A stretch of DNA of 64,000 nucleotides from Flavobacterium sp. KACC 22761 (GCF_034058155.1 NZ_CP139148.1:3472001-3536000); one strand, 5' to 3'; counted from the first letter of the stretch, positions 46,687-55,622 are shown. The notes: generated from the sequence alone by a model not told the origin. A program made the numbers and translations.

Positions 46687-47376
46687 ATGGAAAAAATAAT
46701 TCAGATAACAGCGGGTCGCGGACCTGCAGAATGCACTTGGGTTGTTGCCCAAGTGCTAAAAAAAGTTTTGGAAGAAGCTCATGATCAAAATTTAGATGTG
46801 GTTTTGCTCCAAAGAGAAAAAGGAGAAGAAAACGGAACGATTGAAACCGCATCGATTTCTGTAAAAGGAAAAAATGCTGATCAGTTTGTGAAATCCTGGG
46901 TTGGAACGATTCAATGGATTGGACAAAGTCAGTTTAGGAAAATGCACAAACGCAAAAACTGGTTTATTGGAATTTTTGAAATTGAACAGCAAAAGAATGT
47001 ATTAGTTTCAGAAAATGATATTCAGTATCAAGCTATGAGAAGTTCTGGCGCCGGCGGTCAGCATGTGAATAAAGTGAGCTCGGCAATTCGGGCAACTCAT
47101 ATTCCGACTGGAATTGCAGTCGTTTCTATGGACAGCCGTTCTCAGCATCAAAACAAAAAACTGGCAACAGAAAGATTATTAAAAAAATTAGAAGACGAAA
47201 AATTGGTTCAGCTTAAAAATCACGTTGGAAAACAATGGGAAAACCAACTCAATGTAGAACGTGGAAATCCGGCAAGAGTTTTTACAGGAAGTGATTTTAA
47301 AAAGAACAAAGTAGAGAAAAGCTACAAAGGAACTCGTCAGAAATTAAAAAACGATTTACGCAATGAAAACAACTGA
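46687..47376 (+). CDS. prfH: Peptide chain release factor H
   Basis: This 229-residue release-factor homologue is much shorter than RF1 or RF2. It keeps the GGQ motif (residues 123-125, in GAGGQHVNKVSSA) that triggers peptide release, but lacks the stop-codon recognition domain. The start at 46687 (MEKIIQITAGRGPAECTW) was chosen because it matches the family N-terminus. Upstream in-frame codons would overlap rtcB. PrfH releases nascent chains from ribosomes with cleaved 16S rRNA so that RtcB can repair them. Its last 14 bases overlap the TPR gene. Confidence 0.93.
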   Translation: MEKIIQITAGRGPAECTWVVAQVLKKVLEEAHDQNLDVVLLQREKGEENGTIETASISVKGKNADQFVKSWVGTIQWIGQSQFRKMHKRKNWFIGIFEIEQQKNVLVSENDIQYQAMRSSGAGGQHVNKVSSAIRATHIPTGIAVVSMDSRSQHQNKKLATERLLKKLEDEKLVQLKNHVGKQWENQLNVERGNPARVFTGSDFKKNKVEKSYKGTRQKLKNDLRNENN

Positions 47377-47893
47377 TAAATACCTTTTTCAGGCCTTGGA
47401 TAATTATCCGTTTTGGTTGGAAGGAACAATTGAATCTTTAGATTATGCTTTTTCTTATGATGATAAAAATACAATGGTTTTGTGTTTGTATGGAAGAATT
47501 CAGGCAGAACAATTAATGAATTATGAAGAAGCGAAATCTTATTTTCAGCAAGCTTTATCGATTAATATTCATGCTCTTGAAGTATATCCGTATTATTTAA
47601 AAACGTTGATTTTAAATGAAGATTATGAAGAAGCGCAGAAGTTAATAGATTTTGCTCTGACGGTAAAAGGAATCAATAAGTCAGAGATTTATGTCAAAAA
47701 AGCTATTCTTTTAGAAGCACAAAGTGAATTTAAAAAAGCATTGAAAGAAATTAAAAATGCAAAACTTCATTCTTTGCAATTTAATTATGAGTCTGATATT
47801 ACAGATGTTGAGAAGAGGATTGAGAATAAAATTGATTTGCTGAAAAAGAAGAAAAAGAAATCTAGGAAAGGTTCTAAAAAGAAATCGAAATGA
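47363..47893 (+). CDS. TPR-repeat protein linked to rtcB-prfH
   Basis: This 176-residue soluble protein has about three tetratricopeptide repeats: YGRIQAEQLMNYEEAKSYFQQAL, EVYPYYLKTLILNEDYEEA and EIYVKKAILLEAQSEFKKAL. Its C-terminal tail is very basic (KKKKKKSRKGSKKKSK), which suggests binding to RNA or the ribosome. It overlaps prfH by 14 bases, so translation is probably coupled. I know no such third gene in studied rtcB-prfH loci. A terminator follows. Confidence 0.8.
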   Translation: MKTTDKYLFQALDNYPFWLEGTIESLDYAFSYDDKNTMVLCLYGRIQAEQLMNYEEAKSYFQQALSINIHALEVYPYYLKTLILNEDYEEAQKLIDFALTVKGINKSEIYVKKAILLEAQSEFKKALKEIKNAKLHSLQFNYESDITDVEKRIENKIDLLKKKKKKSRKGSKKKSK

Positions 47894-47901
47894 TTTTGAC
47901 G

Positions 47902-47933
47902 AAAAAACGATGCAAATTGCATCGTTTTTTTTT
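47902..47933 (+). terminator. Intrinsic terminator after the rtcB-prfH-TPR operon
   Basis: AAAAAACGATGC and GCATCGTTTTTT pair around a short AAATT loop, followed by more T residues. It ends the plus-strand operon, 10 bases after its last stop codon. Confidence 0.88.
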
Positions 47934-47945
47934 GTTTGTCACTGA

Positions 47946-48130
47946 GTGATGTCCCTACGGGACACTTATGCTTATGTAATGTTTTAGTGTTACCAATCTT
48001 AAACTCCTAGAGGAGTTTTTTGTGTAATTGCGTTATGGCTGTTGGATAAAGTAAATAGAAATGTCTCGGAGAGACTAAAGTTTGGTAGAAAAATAATTTT
48101 CAAGTGCAAAATGTCCCGTAGGGACTTTAC
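47946..48130. repeat. Composite short-palindrome element
   Basis: In about 180 bases without a gene lie four small hairpins: GTCCCTACGGGAC (47951-47963), AAACTCCTAGAGGAGTTT (48001-48018), GTCTCGGAGAGAC (48063-48075) and GTCCCGTAGGGAC (48113-48125). The first and last are exact reverse complements, so the element has inverted ends about 175 bases apart. It resembles a non-coding mobile repeat of the MITE or REP kind. Confidence 0.6.
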
Positions 48131-48134
48131 CAAG

Positions 48135-48881
48135 TTATTTCCAATGCAATTCCAAAGCAAAACAAGTTTTTTCGCCTTTTGTGATGCTGAATGTTGCAGT
48201 AGTATGATCATCATCTTCGCTTTCGTGAATTACAACATTATCTTCAAGTGAAAGCTCTTTCATGAAATTCATTTCAAAACTTTTCACTTCTTGTTTCATG
48301 ATTCGTTTTGGATCAACATGATCCAAACACCATTCCAGATATTTTACGTTATTTACGTGATTTACAATGTCTAAATCGGATAAATAGACGGTTTTTTCGA
48401 AAACGGCTTCTTTTTCGTGATTGATATTGATTTTTGAAAATCCTTCTTCTGTTGCTCTTTCATCTGGGAATAATTCGAAATGTTCATAAGGAAGTGCCAA
48501 TGCTTCAGGACGGCGTAATTGTGTGTTGAAAACAGCCCAATAGGTTTCGCAACCAACGATTTTTTTTCCATTTACGTACATTTCTAGCGCACGAACGGAA
48601 CGTGAATTTTCTAAACTATTAATCCATGTTTTTACAGTGACAACATCTTGCCATTTTGGCAATGCGGTAATTTCAACACGCATTCGGCTCAAAACCCATG
48701 CTTGATGAAACTCCTGCATGTCATAAAAACTAATTCCGCCAACTTCTGAATGCGCTGCAGCGGTTAATTGTAAAAGATTGCATAGATCGGTATATTTTAA
48801 GTAGCCGTTTGGCGTACATTGCGTGAAATTGATTTCCCAGTCTTTGCTTAGAACTGATGTGAAATTGGGAGATATTGGCAT
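48135..48881 (-). CDS. Acyl-ACP thioesterase
   Basis: This 248-residue protein has two hotdog halves typical of bacterial acyl-ACP thioesterases of the FatA/FatB type. The first half has GYLKYTDLCNLLQLTAAAHS and WVLSRMRVEI. The second has YLSDLDIVNHVNNVKYLEWCLD, which holds the catalytic Asn-His pair in the NxHxNN pattern. It hydrolyses acyl-ACP to free fatty acids. Its C-terminus faces the plus-strand operon across the palindrome element. Confidence 0.88.
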   Translation of the reverse strand: MPISPNFTSVLSKDWEINFTQCTPNGYLKYTDLCNLLQLTAAAHSEVGGISFYDMQEFHQAWVLSRMRVEITALPKWQDVVTVKTWINSLENSRSVRALEMYVNGKKIVGCETYWAVFNTQLRRPEALALPYEHFELFPDERATEEGFSKININHEKEAVFEKTVYLSDLDIVNHVNNVKYLEWCLDHVDPKRIMKQEVKSFEMNFMKELSLEDNVVIHESEDDDHTTATFSITKGEKTCFALELHWK

Positions 48882-48958
48882 TGTTGATTTTAGATTTTAG
48901 ATTGATGATTTTAGATTTTTGCTTTAGAAAATAGAATATAGAAGAAAGAAAAAAGATT

Positions 48959-49879
48959 TTATTTTAGAATTTTTTCTACGTACTTGATGATTTCTTTTCT
49001 ATCTGTAGCATAATCAAACCATTTGGTGTTTTCGTTTCGTTTGAACCACGTTAATTGTCTTTTCGAGAATCTTCGTGTGTTCTTTTTGATTTCTTCTATG
49101 GCGAAAGGCAAAGTGAAATCTCCGTCAAAATAACTAAATAATTCTCTATAACCGACCGTTTGAAGCGCATTTAACGCTTTGTTAGGATAAAGCGTTTCCG
49201 CTTCTTTTAATAATCCTTCGTTCATCATGATGTCAACACGTTGGTTGATTCGGCTGTAAATGATTTCTCTATCTGCATCTAAGCCAATTAGAATAGGAGT
49301 GAAGTTTCTATTATTTTTCTTTAAATTTAGGAAAGAAGAATATGGTTTTTGTGATCCAATGCAAACTTCAACAAAACGCATCATTCGTTGTGGGTTTTGT
49401 AGTGTTTGTGGATTTTCTAAAGTTATTTTTTGATAATAATCGGGATCTAAATTTTTCAGTTGTTCTTGAAGATATTCAATTCCGAGTTTTTCGTAGTTTG
49501 AATTTACTTCTGCACGAACTTTTGGATCGATTTCTGGAAATTCGTCGAATCCTTTTAAAATGGCGTCAACATATAAACCTGATCCGCCTATTAAAATTAC
49601 AAAATCATTGTGTTGAAATAATTTTTCAATTTTGGCTAAAGCTTCTTTTTCGTAATCGCCAACGGTATAATTTTCAAAAATAGATTTGTTTTGAATGAAA
49701 TGATGTTGGGCTGAATTGAGTTCTTCTTGGCTTGGAACTGCAGTTCCGATGGTCATTTCTTTAAAAAACTGACGGCTGTCGCAAGAAACGATTTCGCATT
49801 TAAAATGTTGTGCTAATGCAATACTCAAGGCTGTTTTGCCTATAGCTGTTGGTCCGACAATGGTAATTAGGTGTTTCAT
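48959..49879 (-). CDS. miaA: tRNA dimethylallyltransferase
   Basis: This 306-residue enzyme adds a dimethylallyl group to A37 of tRNAs reading codons that begin with U. The P-loop is GPTAIGKTALS. The conserved SCDSRQFFKEMTIGTAVPS and ILIGGSGLYVDAI follow, and the late region has TVGYRELFSYFDG and NTRRFSKRQLTWFKR. The protein is complete. It is probably transcribed alone or ahead of the thioesterase. Confidence 0.96.
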   Translation of the reverse strand: MKHLITIVGPTAIGKTALSIALAQHFKCEIVSCDSRQFFKEMTIGTAVPSQEELNSAQHHFIQNKSIFENYTVGDYEKEALAKIEKLFQHNDFVILIGGSGLYVDAILKGFDEFPEIDPKVRAEVNSNYEKLGIEYLQEQLKNLDPDYYQKITLENPQTLQNPQRMMRFVEVCIGSQKPYSSFLNLKKNNRNFTPILIGLDADREIIYSRINQRVDIMMNEGLLKEAETLYPNKALNALQTVGYRELFSYFDGDFTLPFAIEEIKKNTRRFSKRQLTWFKRNENTKWFDYATDRKEIIKYVEKILK

Positions 49880-50032
49880 ATTTTTTAGCCCAGATGGAAA
49901 TGGAAACCCCGGACTTATATTTGTTGAATTTTTTTGGTGTAAAAGAGCGACTAACGGAAGCTCCTTTTATGCCTTAAAAAATTACAAATATAAGGAGGAG
50001 TTGTAATGTACAGCTGGATTAGCTTCTAAAAA

Positions 50033-50890
50033 TTAATTATTTGGCAGTTCGGTTCCGCATTCGTAACAATATTTTGCGTTGTCAAAATGGGCTTGTGACT
50101 GACATTTTCGGCATGTTTTTTTACCGCTTACAGAGTTGTTTCTCAAACTGCTTTTAGCAAATTCGGCTGTTACAATTCCGGTTGGAACAGCGATGATTCC
50201 GTAACCTAAAATCATTACAAAAGCGGCAATAAATTGCCCAAGTGGGGTTTGTGGCGAAATATCACCGTAACCAACAGTTGTTAAAGTTACTATTGTCCAA
50301 TAAATCCCCATCGGAATGCTTGTGAATCCTGATACTCTACCTTCCACTAGATACATTACTGTCCCGATTATTACGGTACTAATTAGAACAAAATAAATAA
50401 ATACCAGAATTTTTTCTTTGCTGGCTTCTATAGCTTCTTTTAATTGCAGGGATTGATGGTTGATTTGCGGAATATGCAAAATTTTGAATAATCGAAGAAA
50501 ACGCAATGCTCTTACGATTGACAAAATGCTCGCTCCTGGAAAAAAGATCGATAAATACATGGGTAAAACGGCCAGTAAATCGATGATTCCGTAAAAGCTG
50601 AAAATGTATTTGACGGGTTTTTGAATTGAGATAATTCTTAGAATGTATTCGATAGTGAAAAACACTGTGATTATCCATTCGCAGATCAGCAATTGTTGAT
50701 GATACTTAGAACTGACTCCTTCAACCGTATCAAGCATGATCAAAAGAACGCTCAATAAAATTAGGCCCAGCAATACTAAATCGAACATCCTGCCTAAAAT
50801 GGTATTGGTACCATAAAGAACGATTTTGACTTTTTCTCTAAAGATTTCGTATTGTGATTTTGTCTTTTTCATATCCTTAAAGATAATCAA
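50033..50890 (-). CDS. Voltage-gated-type potassium channel with zinc-ribbon tail
   Basis: This 285-residue protein has the six-helix plan of a voltage-gated channel. The S4-like helix SIVRALRFLRLFKILHI has regularly spaced arginines, and the pore carries the potassium filter TVGYGD. After the last helix (FVMILGYGIIAVPTGIV) comes a short cytoplasmic tail with two cysteine pairs, CRKCQSQAHFDNAKYCYECG, a zinc-ribbon pattern. The start could be residue 1 or M7 (MKKTKSQYEIF). The zinc ribbon may sense metal or redox state, which is an inference. Confidence 0.88.
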   Translation of the reverse strand: MIIFKDMKKTKSQYEIFREKVKIVLYGTNTILGRMFDLVLLGLILLSVLLIMLDTVEGVSSKYHQQLLICEWIITVFFTIEYILRIISIQKPVKYIFSFYGIIDLLAVLPMYLSIFFPGASILSIVRALRFLRLFKILHIPQINHQSLQLKEAIEASKEKILVFIYFVLISTVIIGTVMYLVEGRVSGFTSIPMGIYWTIVTLTTVGYGDISPQTPLGQFIAAFVMILGYGIIAVPTGIVTAEFAKSSLRNNSVSGKKTCRKCQSQAHFDNAKYCYECGTELPNN

Positions 50891-50902
50891 AGTTTTGTTT
50901 TG

Positions 50903-52264
50903 TTAAAAATGTAAGATTTTTATTGATTTACTTTTGCGAAGATAACTTTGAATTATATTTTTTACATCACGATTGTGTTGCATTGGAATCAATATGTTTT
51001 TTAAAATTTCGATGTTAGAAATTTGATAATTAAGATCGTAATAAGCGTATCCTTTGTAGATTCCGTTTTCGATCAAAATAGCACTTCTTTCATTTACATT
51101 TCTCCCGCGGTCAATTAAAATCATGCTTTTGTTCTCGAAACTGTTTTCTGAAATAAATTGATGTACTCTTAAATTGTAAACTTCGGGTGTAATTTCGCCA
51201 ATGCACGCGCCATCACATTCTTTGATTTTGTATTGAAAACATTCCTTTTTAGTGATGTACAAACCTGTTAATTTTTGACATAAATGATATTTTGAGGTAT
51301 ATCTAAAAAGTGCATTTTTGCCTTCCTGCAAACTAGCATAAGATGTAATTTCCTTTTTTCGTCCATCTGCTTTTTCAAGTTTTAGGTTAAGATACCCGTT
51401 TGCATCTTTTTCAGCATAAAGTGCATATTGAAAAATTGTTTTTCGTTGTGCACGGTTGTATCTCGGTCTGTTTACTTTTATTTCTTCGCTTTCTTTTAAA
51501 AGAGCAATTAATTCGCTTCCGGTTTCGTCATAGGTAATGGTGAAAACTTCGGCTTGAATTTTTTTACTTTTGGTTGTTACTCCCGTGAAATGTTGATTGA
51601 TTCTCTTTTTAATATTTTGGCTTTTGCCAATATAAATCAAAGTGCCACTTTCGTTATAGATGTAGTAAACACCAGTTTTAGTTGGCATTTGGCTTAAAAG
51701 ATCGAGAAATTTTGGCGCAATTCCTTTTTCTATTTCTAATTTTATAAAATCTTTGACGATTGTTTTTTCTATGTCTTTTTCTAGAAGCATTTTGAACAAC
51801 TTGGTCGTTGCCATTGCATCTCCGCTGGCGCGATGTCTGTCTGCCATTGGAATTCCGAGCGCGCGCACCAATTTTCCTAGACTATATGAAGGTTGTTCTG
51901 GAATTAATTTTTTAGCTAATTCTACTGTGCAAAGTGTTTTGGCTTCAAAATCATAGCCTAAACGACGAAATTCTGTTCGAAGGATTCTGTAATCAAAAGA
52001 AGCGTTGTGAGCAACGATCACACAGTCTGAAGTGATTTCAATAATTCGTTTGGCAACTTCATAGAACTTTGGCGCAGACTGCAGCATAGCGTTATTGATT
52101 CCGGTCAGTTTTACTACAAAAGGCTGAATCGGAATTTCAGGATTTACAAGACTTATGAATTGATCAACTACTTCATGCCCGTCAAATTTGTAGATGGCGA
52201 TTTCAGTAATTCCTTCTTCATTAAATTGTCCTCCAGTGGTTTCTATGTCTAATATCGCGTACAA
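50903..52264 (-). CDS. DEDDh exonuclease fused to GIY-YIG nuclease domain
   Basis: This 453-residue protein joins two nucleases. The N-terminal domain (about 1-170) is a DnaQ-like 3'-5' exonuclease with AILDIETTG, VAHNASFDYRIL and the HRASGDA block that holds the fifth acidic residue. A GIY-YIG domain (about 193-275) follows with GVYYIYNESGTLIYIGKSQN and the helix KKRINQHF. The last part resembles the UvrC/Cho region, with a CDGACIGE motif. Fusions of epsilon-like exonuclease with Cho-like incision domains occur in other bacteria. It probably works in nucleotide excision or mismatch-type repair. Confidence 0.9.
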   Translation of the reverse strand: MYAILDIETTGGQFNEEGITEIAIYKFDGHEVVDQFISLVNPEIPIQPFVVKLTGINNAMLQSAPKFYEVAKRIIEITSDCVIVAHNASFDYRILRTEFRRLGYDFEAKTLCTVELAKKLIPEQPSYSLGKLVRALGIPMADRHRASGDAMATTKLFKMLLEKDIEKTIVKDFIKLEIEKGIAPKFLDLLSQMPTKTGVYYIYNESGTLIYIGKSQNIKKRINQHFTGVTTKSKKIQAEVFTITYDETGSELIALLKESEEIKVNRPRYNRAQRKTIFQYALYAEKDANGYLNLKLEKADGRKKEITSYASLQEGKNALFRYTSKYHLCQKLTGLYITKKECFQYKIKECDGACIGEITPEVYNLRVHQFISENSFENKSMILIDRGRNVNERSAILIENGIYKGYAYYDLNYQISNIEILKNILIPMQHNRDVKNIIQSYLRKSKSIKILHF

Positions 52265-52326
52265 ATTCAGTAATCAGTGTTCAATTTTTAGTATTCAGTA
52301 AATCTACAATCTTTAATCTACAATTA

Positions 52327-52986
52327 TTATCTTCCTCCAAAAATGCTGCTTCCAATTCTTACCATTGTGCTTCCGCATTCTATTGCCAATTGATAATCTC
52401 CAGACATTCCCATTGATATCGTGTTCAGATTGCAGTTTTCTGTTTGCAGATCTTTTATCGAATCAAAAATGTTTTTTAAATGGGTAAATTCTTTTTTAAT
52501 CTGGTTTTGGTCTTCGGTGAAGGTTGCCATTCCCATTAAACCTAATATACGAATATTTTTCAACTCTTTAAACTCCGAAGAAGTTAAAAGTTCATTTAAT
52601 TCATTTTCGTCTAAACCAAATTTAGATTCTTCTTCAGCAATATAAATCTGAAGAAGACAATCTATTGTTCTATTATTTTTTAAAGCTTGTTTATTGATTT
52701 CTTGCAATAATTTCAAACTGTCAACGCCGTGAATCAAAGTGACATACGGCGCCATAAATTTGACTTTATTCGACTGAACGTGACCAATCATATGCCATTG
52801 GATATCTTTTGGCATTTGTTCCCATTTCTCCGTCATTTCCTGAATTTTGTTTTCTCCAAAAATGCGTTGGCCAGCTTCATAAGCCTGCATCAAATCGGAT
52901 ACAGGTTTGGTTTTTGAAACGGCAACTAGAGTTACGTGTTCAGGTAAAGTTGATTTGATTGTATTTAAGTTTGAGGCTATTGACAT
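52327..52986 (-). CDS. YggS family pyridoxal phosphate homeostasis protein
   Basis: This 219-residue protein is the single-domain, alanine-racemase-like YggS/PROSC family. The PLP lysine lies in VTLVAVSKTKP (K26), followed by the motifs FGENKIQEM, HMIGHVQSNKVK and LGLMGMATF, and the closing SMGMSGDYQLAIECGSTMVRIGSSIFG. It keeps free PLP levels in balance and has no known catalytic activity. It overlaps the start of the gene downstream by 10 bases (52977-52986). Confidence 0.93.
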   Translation of the reverse strand: MSIASNLNTIKSTLPEHVTLVAVSKTKPVSDLMQAYEAGQRIFGENKIQEMTEKWEQMPKDIQWHMIGHVQSNKVKFMAPYVTLIHGVDSLKLLQEINKQALKNNRTIDCLLQIYIAEEESKFGLDENELNELLTSSEFKELKNIRILGLMGMATFTEDQNQIKKEFTHLKNIFDSIKDLQTENCNLNTISMGMSGDYQLAIECGSTMVRIGSSIFGGR

Positions 52987-53507
52987 TTTTCTATTTTTTC
53001 ATGGATTCTCATTATATATAACCTTTCGTCAATTATAATTTTTTCTCCTTTGTACTTTTTAAATTCATTAAATATTTCAATTATTTGCTCATCAGAAAAT
53101 GTTTGAAATGAATTTATGTTGTATTTGTTTTTTTTGTTTTTTAAGTTTATATAAAAAGTAACTCCAGATAAGCCTGATCGAGAGGCATTACCCTTAACTT
53201 CAATTCTTGTTCCTTTTAATGGAATTGACTTTTCCCATTTATTATTGAATACTTCACCTTCTAAAATCACCTTATTTTCATCAATAGTGACCACATTAAT
53301 AATACTTTTAAATGTGTTTACGGCTAATGCAATGCATAAGATTAAAAGAGCAAATTCAAGAAAGTATGCATAATATTTTAGATTTTCGTCTTTAAAAAAA
53401 TGAGAAAGTATAAATGAGTAAAATATAAATACAAATAAAAATGCGAAGGTTTTTTCGCTAAAAATTCGAGCTTTTAAATTTTTATATTCTCCTTCAAATG
53501 TAATCAT
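52977..53507 (-). CDS. Small membrane protein of unknown function
   Basis: This 176-residue protein has two hydrophobic helices (about 23-40 and 48-68) and then a soluble C-terminal domain of about 100 residues with VTIDENKVILEGEVFNNKWE and IEVKGNASRSG. The layout suggests a PH-like domain on the cytoplasmic side, but no named family is recognised. Transcribed ahead of the YggS gene, its end overlaps the YggS start by 10 bases, so the two are probably coupled. Confidence 0.7.
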   Translation of the reverse strand: MITFEGEYKNLKARIFSEKTFAFLFVFIFYSFILSHFFKDENLKYYAYFLEFALLILCIALAVNTFKSIINVVTIDENKVILEGEVFNNKWEKSIPLKGTRIEVKGNASRSGLSGVTFYINLKNKKNKYNINSFQTFSDEQIIEIFNEFKKYKGEKIIIDERLYIMRIHEKIEKCQ

Positions 53508-53548
53508 ATATTAGACGAAAAGTATTCTTACTTTAGGAAATGGAAATG

Positions 53549-54436
53549 CTAAATAAACTGTTTCGAGATTTTCTCTGCCTTTTTGCTTTCGCTATAATCA
53601 TAAAAACCTTCACCAGATTTTACTCCCAATTTTCCAGCTCTAACCATATTTACTAATAATGGGCAAGGGGCATATTTAGGATTTTTGAATCCGTCGTACA
53701 TTACGTTTAAAATGGCAAGACAAACGTCAAGACCAATGAAATCAGCTAATTGTAATGGTCCCATTGGATGTCCCATTCCTAATTTCATTACCGTGTCAAT
53801 TTCGTAAACTCCAGCAACACCATTGTATAAGGTTTCAATTGCTTCGTTTAACATTGGCATTAAAATTCTGTTTGCCACAAAACCTGGATAATCATTTACT
53901 TCTACAGGAACTTTACCCAATTTTTCAGATAAATTCATGATGATTTTAGTTACTTCATCGCTTGTGTTGTATCCGCGGATTATTTCAACCAATTTCATAA
54001 TCGGCACCGGATTCATAAAGTGCATACCAATAACACGTTCAGGATGTGCCACAACAGCTCCAATTTGAGTAATCGAAATTGAAGAAGTATTGGTTGCTAG
54101 AATCGTGTTATGAGAACAATATTCGTTTAATTGTTTGAAGATGTTCAGTTTTAATTCAACATTCTCTGTTGCAGCTTCAACAACTAAATCAACGCCAACA
54201 ACTCCATCTTTAATATCAGTATAAGTAATAATATTGGTGATGGTTTTAGCAACGTCTTCTTGCGTGATGGTTCCTTTAGATAACATTCTATCTAAGTTGG
54301 CAGCAATTGTTGCCATTCCTTTATCTAATGATTTTTCAGAAACATCAATTAATTTTACGGTAAATCCGCTTTGTGCAAAAGTATGAGCAATTCCGTTACC
54401 CATTGTTCCTGCTCCAATTACAGCTATTGTTTTCAT
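53549..54436 (-). CDS. 3-hydroxybutyryl-CoA dehydrogenase
   Basis: This 295-residue NAD(P)-dependent enzyme interconverts 3-hydroxyacyl-CoA and acetoacetyl-CoA. The Rossmann motif GAGTMGNGIAHTFAQSG starts at residue 7. The family signature HFMNPVPIMKLVEIIRG and catalytic region NDYPGFVANRILMPMLNEA follow. GMGHPMGPLQLADFIGLD and a C-terminal helix pair complete the fold. The protein is complete. It stands alone in its transcription unit, with a hairpin repeat upstream. Confidence 0.93.
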   Translation of the reverse strand: MKTIAVIGAGTMGNGIAHTFAQSGFTVKLIDVSEKSLDKGMATIAANLDRMLSKGTITQEDVAKTITNIITYTDIKDGVVGVDLVVEAATENVELKLNIFKQLNEYCSHNTILATNTSSISITQIGAVVAHPERVIGMHFMNPVPIMKLVEIIRGYNTSDEVTKIIMNLSEKLGKVPVEVNDYPGFVANRILMPMLNEAIETLYNGVAGVYEIDTVMKLGMGHPMGPLQLADFIGLDVCLAILNVMYDGFKNPKYAPCPLLVNMVRAGKLGVKSGEGFYDYSESKKAEKISKQFI

Positions 54437-54462
54437 TTTATGCTAGGTGTTTTTTTATGATT

Positions 54463-54502
54463 TAGCCACGAATTCATCAAATAATTCGTGAATTCGTGGC
54501 TA
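54463..54502. repeat. 14-bp perfect inverted repeat
   Basis: TAGCCACGAATTCA (54463-54476) pairs with TGAATTCGTGGCTA (54489-54502) around a 12-base loop. It lies between two minus-strand genes, without a T-tract on that strand. It looks like an interspersed repeat rather than a terminator. Confidence 0.65.
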
Positions 54503-54527
54503 TTTATTTTGATTTACTTTTTTTAAA

Positions 54528-55493
54528 CTATTTATTGAAACAATCAATAATTTGATAAGCCACGCGTAATGCGTCTGTTGCCTGCTCAAGTGTTACAACT
54601 GGAGTTGTGTTGTTATTAATAGCGTCTGCAAACGAATTTAATTCATCCAAAATTGCATTATTGTGCTCTACATCAGGATTGGTGAAATAGATTTGTTTTT
54701 TTACGCCTTCAGCATTTTGAAGAATCATATCAAAATCTCCAGGAACTTCTGGTGCGTCTTTCATACGAACCACTTCGCATTTTTTCTCCAAAAAGTCAAC
54801 AGAAATATAAGCGTCTTTTTGAAAGAAACGTGATTTACGCATGTTTTTCATCGAAATTCTGCTTGCCGTTAAATTGGCAACACAGCCATTTTCAAATTCA
54901 ATTCTGGCATTGGCAATATCAGGAGTATCACTAATTACAGATACACCGCTAGCGTGAATATCTTTTACTTTTGATTTCACAACGCTCAAAATAGCGTCAA
55001 TATCATGAATCATCAAATCTAAAACTACAGGCACATCTGTACCACGCGGATTAAATTCTGCCAAACGATGTGTTTCGATAAACATCGGGTTCTCGATCAT
55101 GTTTTTTGTAGCAATAAACGCAGGATTAAAGCGCTCTACATGGCCAACTTGCCCTTTTACATTGTATTCTTTGGCCAAAGCAATGATTTCTTCAGCTTCT
55201 TCTACAGTGTTGGCAATTGGTTTTTCAATAAAAATATGTTTTCCAGATTTGATTGCAACTTTAGCACATTTATAGTGTGAAAGTGTTGGAGTAACAATAT
55301 CAATCACGTCGACAGCGTGAATGAGTTTTGCAATTGTGCTGAAGTTTTTATAGCCAAACTCTTTTGAGATTCTTTCGGCATTTTCTTGATTTTCGTCGTA
55401 AAATCCAACTAATTCGTATTTGTCAGATTGTTGTAATAAGCGTAAATGTATTTTACCAAGATGACCAGCACCTAAAACTCCTACTTTTAACAT
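54528..55493 (-). CDS. Gfo/Idh/MocA family oxidoreductase
   Basis: This 321-residue NAD(P)-dependent oxidoreductase begins MLKVGVLGAGHLGKIHLRLL, which gives the Rossmann fold. The start at 55493 was chosen because the upstream in-frame residues are unconserved. EKPIANTVEEAEEII is the standard EKP motif, and the C-terminal domain holds DLMIHDIDAIL. The substrate is probably a sugar or cyclitol derivative, and the neighbours give no clue. The protein is complete. Confidence 0.9.
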   Translation of the reverse strand: MLKVGVLGAGHLGKIHLRLLQQSDKYELVGFYDENQENAERISKEFGYKNFSTIAKLIHAVDVIDIVTPTLSHYKCAKVAIKSGKHIFIEKPIANTVEEAEEIIALAKEYNVKGQVGHVERFNPAFIATKNMIENPMFIETHRLAEFNPRGTDVPVVLDLMIHDIDAILSVVKSKVKDIHASGVSVISDTPDIANARIEFENGCVANLTASRISMKNMRKSRFFQKDAYISVDFLEKKCEVVRMKDAPEVPGDFDMILQNAEGVKKQIYFTNPDVEHNNAILDELNSFADAINNNTTPVVTLEQATDALRVAYQIIDCFNK

Positions 55494-55594
55494 GAGAATG
55501 TATTTTAAACAAAAATATAATTTATTTGTTGAAAGTGAAAATGAATTCATCTAATTGTGAGTTATGAATTGTGAATTGTAAATTATATGTTGCA

Positions 55595-55622
55595 GCTTTT
55601 GACTTTCGGCTTTTGACTTTCG
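55595..55622 (+). repeat. Two tandem 14-bp repeats
   Basis: GCTTTTGACTTTCG occurs twice in tandem (55595-55608, 55609-55622) in the spacer before pcm, next to more degenerate AATTGTGAATTGTA words. The spacer is otherwise featureless apart from the pcm promoter. Confidence 0.6.
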
